The notes below the pieces were generated by a model. That model ran no database searches. It was not told the DNA's origin and was given only the letters and a program-made list of their open reading frames with translations. DNA of 64,000 bases from Kushneria phosphatilytica (GTDB lineage: Bacteria > Pseudomonadota > Gammaproteobacteria > Pseudomonadales > Halomonadaceae). Below, one piece after another: positions 63,503 through 64,000 of this stretch. The stretch's first letter is position 1. Each line of letters begins with the position of its first letter. A program made the translations under genes and the position numbers. The DNA lies in assembly GCF_008247605.1 (NCBI RefSeq), contig NZ_CP043420.1:3472001-3536000 (forward strand), written 5' to 3'.

Positions 63503-64000
63503 TCACGTCACGATAAAGCCCACACAGGCCGCCGTCATGGCCCCCATGATGCCATTGAAGACGCGCCACGCCCGCGGCGTGGTCAGCCAGCGGCCGATCG
63601 CCACGCCGAAGCAGGCCCAGAAGGAGATGCAGGGAAAGGCGACCACTTCCATCAGGGCCGAAAGCAGCATGGCATTGATCCACAACATGCCCTCATCCGG
63701 CAGAAATCCGGCGATCAGTGCCAGTCCCATTACCCACGCCTTGGGATTGGCAAACTGAAAGGCCGCCGCCTGCCAGAAGGTCAGTGGCCGGGCACCTTCC
63801 CGGGCGGCCAGTTCGGGCGGCGGAGCACTGGCGATCTTCCACGCCAGATAGAGCAGGTAGAGCGCACCGATCACCCGCAGCCCCTGCTGAATCAGCGGAT
63901 AGCGTTGAAACACCACCCCCAGCCCCAGCGCTATCAGGGTAAACAGCACGAAACAGCCGAACAGAATGCCGAGAATATGCGGCAACGTGCGGCGATAGCC
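63503..64000 (-). CDS. LysE/RhtB-family exporter, 5' end cut by window
   Basis: Partial amino-acid exporter gene. The visible part starts with GYRRTLPHILGILFGCFVLFTLIALGLGVVF, which in LysE/RhtB proteins follows the missing first helix TPGPNN segment. It ends with a CVGFIVT helix. The frame is open to the window edge, so about 40-50 N-terminal residues lie beyond it. The stop lies 31 bp from the MATE start; same direction. The amino acid is unknown. Confidence 0.88.
   Translation of the reverse strand, partial: GYRRTLPHILGILFGCFVLFTLIALGLGVVFQRYPLIQQGLRVIGALYLLYLAWKIASAPPPELAAREGARPLTFWQAAAFQFANPKAWVMGLALIAGFLPDEGMLWINAMLLSALMEVVAFPCISFWACFGVAIGRWLTTPRAWRVFNGIMGAMTAACVGFIVT

Overview
The window looks like chromosomal DNA from a high-GC gammaproteobacterium, most likely a halophile of the Halomonadaceae (Halomonas/Kushneria type). 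This placement is inferred from gene content and protein style, not from a marker gene. One tRNA gene is present; there is no rRNA, CRISPR array, insertion sequence or prophage. A perfect 16-bp parS site (2360-2375) and the block rep / trmL / pyrE-crc / rph-yicC, which as I recall lies near the origin in Pseudomonas, suggest an origin-proximal location.

Layout: 0-2.8 kb, a TonB-dependent siderophore receptor, parS and yjdM/phnA. 2.9-7.3 kb, an arabinoside locus (GH51 arabinofuranosidase and GPH symporter) divergent from an aldo/keto reductase. 7.5-11.7 kb, a small unknown protein, a quinone oxidoreductase divergent from a LysR regulator, a decayed tandem pair of small secreted-protein genes, chaC and an ankyrin protein. 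11.8-15.6 kb, a sugar-porter MFS gene divergent from a ROK regulator, then a DksA/TraR-like protein. 15.6-22 kb, an arylsulfotransferase, a Nudix hydrolase, an EamA transporter, znuA divergent from a zinc-type alcohol dehydrogenase, and a CHAD protein. 22-28.5 kb, rarD, a YjfB motility protein, a chemoreceptor, a YrhK-repeat membrane protein, and a LysR/PRISE-type reductase pair. 28.6-31.6 kb, a siderophore-type ABC importer whose promoter carries a Zur-like box resembling the one at znuA. 31.6-37.3 kb, a PepSY membrane protein, a Crp/Fnr regulator, a 35-aa peptide, a second chemoreceptor with a sigma-28-type promoter, yedK and tRNA-Arg(CCG). 37.4-43.5 kb, thiM and a LacI-controlled tripartite tricarboxylate transporter operon ending in an HpcH/HpaI aldolase. 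43.5-52.2 kb, housekeeping genes (rep, trmL, pyrE, crc, rph, yicC) with a GNAT, a YfaZ protein, a CPBP protein and a GST-like protein. 52.3-57.4 kb, two convergent PQQ dehydrogenase loci, one a fused membrane enzyme and one split into a small membrane protein plus a periplasmic enzyme. 57.9-64 kb, an ArsR/old-yellow-enzyme unit, an inositol-monophosphatase family protein, two adjacent MATE exporters and a LysE-type exporter cut by the window end.

Themes: pentose/sugar uptake and periplasmic PQQ oxidation of sugars; metal acquisition (TonB receptor, znuA, Zur-box ABC system, PepSY protein); and several divergent regulator/target pairs. I found no convincing novel defence or mobile system. The more informative signals are the parS site, the paired Zur-like boxes, the near-perfect LacI-type operator, the split PQQ enzyme, and the degenerate tandem gene pair near 10 kb.
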